A DNA stretch of 13,441 nt, from the NCBI GenBank assembly GCA_938082915.1, contig CALKCG010000015.1:1-13441 (forward strand). The letters run 5' to 3'. Positions 12,220 through 13,441 of this stretch are shown piece after piece. Both the position numbers and the translations under genes were made by a program. The stretch's first letter is position 1, and each line of letters opens with the position of its first letter. The notes under the pieces are model-generated. The model worked only from the letters and a program-made list of their open reading frames with translations, had not been told where the DNA came from and made no database searches. Source of the stretch: an uncultured archaeon. GTDB taxonomy: Archaea > Thermoproteota > CALKCG01 > B24.

Positions 12220-12798
12220 TTACTCTATGTCCTCAGCCTCTTCTTCAGCCTCCTCTAATATTTCTATGCCTTCTCTATAGCCCGATAAAAGTACTAAATC
12301 ACCCTTTTCCAATTGAATGTTCTCATCGGGATCGTATAGCCAAACGTCCTTACGTCTAACAGCTATAGCCCTAACACCTATCCTATCGTCGAGTGATAAG
12401 TCACCTATACGTTTCCCTAAAAATACAGAATCTTCATCTACTCTAACGATTAAGACCTGCTCATTTACCTCCTCTTCAGCGAGCTCTAAAACTGGATGCG
12501 TCTCTCCCTCTCTTAAAACAGTAAACGCTAGGTCTTTAGCGAAATCGCTAATCCTCTCTATAGATTCTATGAGGAGCATAACCGCTATAGCCGTTTCAGT
12601 TCCAATACTTTCTCCCTCTTCAATTAGAAGCTTTTGTAGTTCAGACCTAAGCATATCAACCTCCTCCTCAAACTTTAAAACACCTTTAGCTATAGACTTC
12701 GACTCGTATAGAATGCTTGAGTACGCCAAATATAATGCGATTTCGCTTTTATCTTTAATCTCCCTAAGTTTTTCACTAATTTCTTGATATATATGCAA
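12220..12798 (-). CDS. PhoU-like / TrkA_C (RCK_C) cytosolic regulator, downstream copy
   Basis: Soluble two-domain protein. A helical PhoU-like part (about 10-115: KSEIALYLAYSSILYES, then KGVLKFEEEVDMLRSEL) precedes an RCK C-terminal (TrkA_C) ligand-binding domain (about 120-185: VDEDSVFLGKRIGDLSL, IAVRR, EKGDLVLLSGYREGIEIL). It ends in a very acidic tail (EEAEEEAEDIE). Such proteins lack a channel pore, are common beside archaeal MgtE-like genes, and are often loosely labelled potassium-channel proteins. RCK_C domains in bacteria bind ligands such as c-di-AMP; the ligand here is unknown. The start TTG at 12798 is preferred because GGGAGGAG lies 6 nt before it; ATG 12816 would add six residues and put that site inside the gene. 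It forms an operon with the paralogue upstream. Confidence 0.82.
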   Translation of the reverse strand: MHIYQEISEKLREIKDKSEIALYLAYSSILYESKSIAKGVLKFEEEVDMLRSELQKLLIEEGESIGTETAIAVMLLIESIERISDFAKDLAFTVLREGETHPVLELAEEEVNEQVLIVRVDEDSVFLGKRIGDLSLDDRIGVRAIAVRRKDVWLYDPDENIQLEKGDLVLLSGYREGIEILEEAEEEAEDIE

Positions 12799-12799
12799 A

Positions 12800-13399
12800 T
12801 TATGCTCCTCCCACATAAGTTTTTAAACAAGTTAGAGCGTCTGTTGTGCCTCTAACAATTAATACGTCACCCGCCTTCAGCTCAAATTCATCGCTTGGAT
12901 TCATCGTCCATCTGCCGCTCCTCTTAACACCTATGACGTCGAATCCTACACCACTTGTTATCAAGGCATTTTTAATGGTCAATCCTTCAAGACGGCTTCC
13001 CTCCATGATTTGAATCACACCAACGCTTTCATCTGTTTTCATAAATCCCTCTTTAATTTTTGGGTGGATCTTCATCTTCCTTAGAACGATTTCAGCGATT
13101 TCAACAGCTTCATAAGCTACCATGGCGGCTGTGTCTGCGATCTTAAAAACCGATACCGCTTTTTCAGCACTGGTAAGGTTTCTAACGGCGAGGCTCATAT
13201 GGATAATAATCGACTTTCTCAAATCACTTATACTCTGCTCTAAATCTAAAACCTGTCTTGCGATTTCCTCATCATCATGTATTATTGAAGCGTAAGCTAA
13301 ATCCAACATTAGACTTGAAAGATTTATAAGATCTTTCAGCGAATCTTTAACACTCCTCGGTCGAGGGGCCTCCTCTAATTGCCTCAATTTATGTTCCAT
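12800..13399 (-). CDS. PhoU-like / TrkA_C (RCK_C) cytosolic regulator, upstream copy
   Basis: Paralogue of the next gene, 199 aa from the ATG at 13399. The PhoU-like helical domain (about 15-115) contains LINLSSLMLDLAYASIIHDD and ARQVLDLEQSISDLRKS. The TrkA_C domain (about 120-195) shows IQIMEGSRLEGLTIKNALI, GFDVIGVKRSGRW and AGDVLIVRGTTDAL. It has no membrane helix, so it probably acts as a cytosolic sensor for a membrane transporter, most simply the convergent MgtE-like protein. It is first in a two-gene operon; two different subunits could form a hetero-oligomer. A TTG at 13408 would add three residues (MEH repeated), but the ATG is preferred. TATAATTA on the minus strand (13415-13422) is a plausible promoter, about 20 bp from the start. 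Confidence 0.82.
   Translation of the reverse strand: MEHKLRQLEEAPRPRSVKDSLKDLINLSSLMLDLAYASIIHDDEEIARQVLDLEQSISDLRKSIIIHMSLAVRNLTSAEKAVSVFKIADTAAMVAYEAVEIAEIVLRKMKIHPKIKEGFMKTDESVGVIQIMEGSRLEGLTIKNALITSGVGFDVIGVKRSGRWTMNPSDEFELKAGDVLIVRGTTDALTCLKTYVGGA
12805..12812 (-). promoter_or_regulatory. Shine-Dalgarno site for the downstream PhoU-TrkA_C gene
   Basis: Minus-strand GGGAGGAG is 6 nt from the TTG at 12798, inside the last codons of the upstream gene. It mirrors the ribL case and favours the TTG over the ATG at 12816. Confidence 0.5.
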
Positions 13400-13414
13400 A
13401 TGTTCCAATTATAG

Positions 13415-13422
13415 TAATTATA
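13415..13422 (-). promoter_or_regulatory. Candidate TATA box for the PhoU-TrkA_C operon
   Basis: Minus-strand TATAATTA lies about 20 bp before the ATG at 13399, slightly closer than ideal for a leaderless start. The region is AT-rich, so the exact element is uncertain. Confidence 0.3.
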
Positions 13423-13441
13423 CTAGTTAATCCAGATATTA

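Noticed and set aside
12220..13408. PhoU-TrkA_C genes as true potassium channels
   Set aside because: Neither protein has a membrane helix or TVGYG selectivity filter, so the label potassium channel would be misleading.
1..13441. Mobile element or recent horizontal transfer
   Set aside because: No transposase, integrase, terminal repeats or target duplications were seen; most genes are core archaeal functions with similar codon style. The first gene has some very AT-rich stretches (around 300-360), but its domains are intact.

Overview
The window is archaeal chromosomal DNA. The evidence is a set of archaea-specific or archaea-typical enzymes: CTP-dependent riboflavin kinase with an N-terminal helix-turn-helix, RibL-type FAD synthetase, diphthine synthase, stand-alone radical-SAM wyosine enzyme (Taw1/TYW1) and a translin-family protein. 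Several starts also have AT-rich TATA-like boxes about 25-27 bp upstream (leaderless-type promoters), while genes inside operons carry Shine-Dalgarno sites and often start with GTG or TTG. The mix looks like a TACK-superphylum archaeon, but the phylum cannot be fixed from this sequence. There are no tRNA or rRNA genes, transposases, phage genes or CRISPR arrays, so this is ordinary chromosome with a few unusual points.

Left part (1-5000): a NOL1/NOP2/Sun-family RNA m5C methyltransferase with an N-terminal NusB-like domain is followed by a Gfo/Idh/MocA oxidoreductase (+). Taw1 faces them on the minus strand. Across a 240-bp divergent spacer holding a possible 31-codon small ORF lies a translin/TRAX-family protein (+), whose 3' end overlaps endonuclease V (-) by 26 bp.

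Centre (4334-7216, minus): a tightly overlapping operon reads dphB (fused to a C-terminal DUF357 domain) > ribL > ribK > endonuclease V. RibK makes FMN and RibL converts it to FAD. DphB trimethylates the precursor of diphthamide on EF-2, and EndoV cuts at deaminated purines. The endonuclease has two changed active-site-region residues. A perfect 7-bp inverted repeat lies between dphB and a second, divergent Gfo/Idh/MocA gene (7340-8362).

Right part (8359-13441): a 91-aa orphan protein, a 270-bp spacer with signs of a small structured RNA, and a 600-aa membrane-anchored alpha/beta hydrolase with five C-terminal membrane helices (-). After another ~300-bp divergent spacer with a 7-bp inverted repeat comes a two-repeat MgtE-like divalent-cation transporter (+). 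It converges on a two-gene operon of PhoU-TrkA_C proteins (-) that probably regulate cation transport.

Functionally the window combines RNA and translation-factor modification (m5C, wyosine, diphthamide), flavin cofactor synthesis, nucleic-acid repair or turnover, two sugar-type dehydrogenases and a Mg2+ transport/regulation module.
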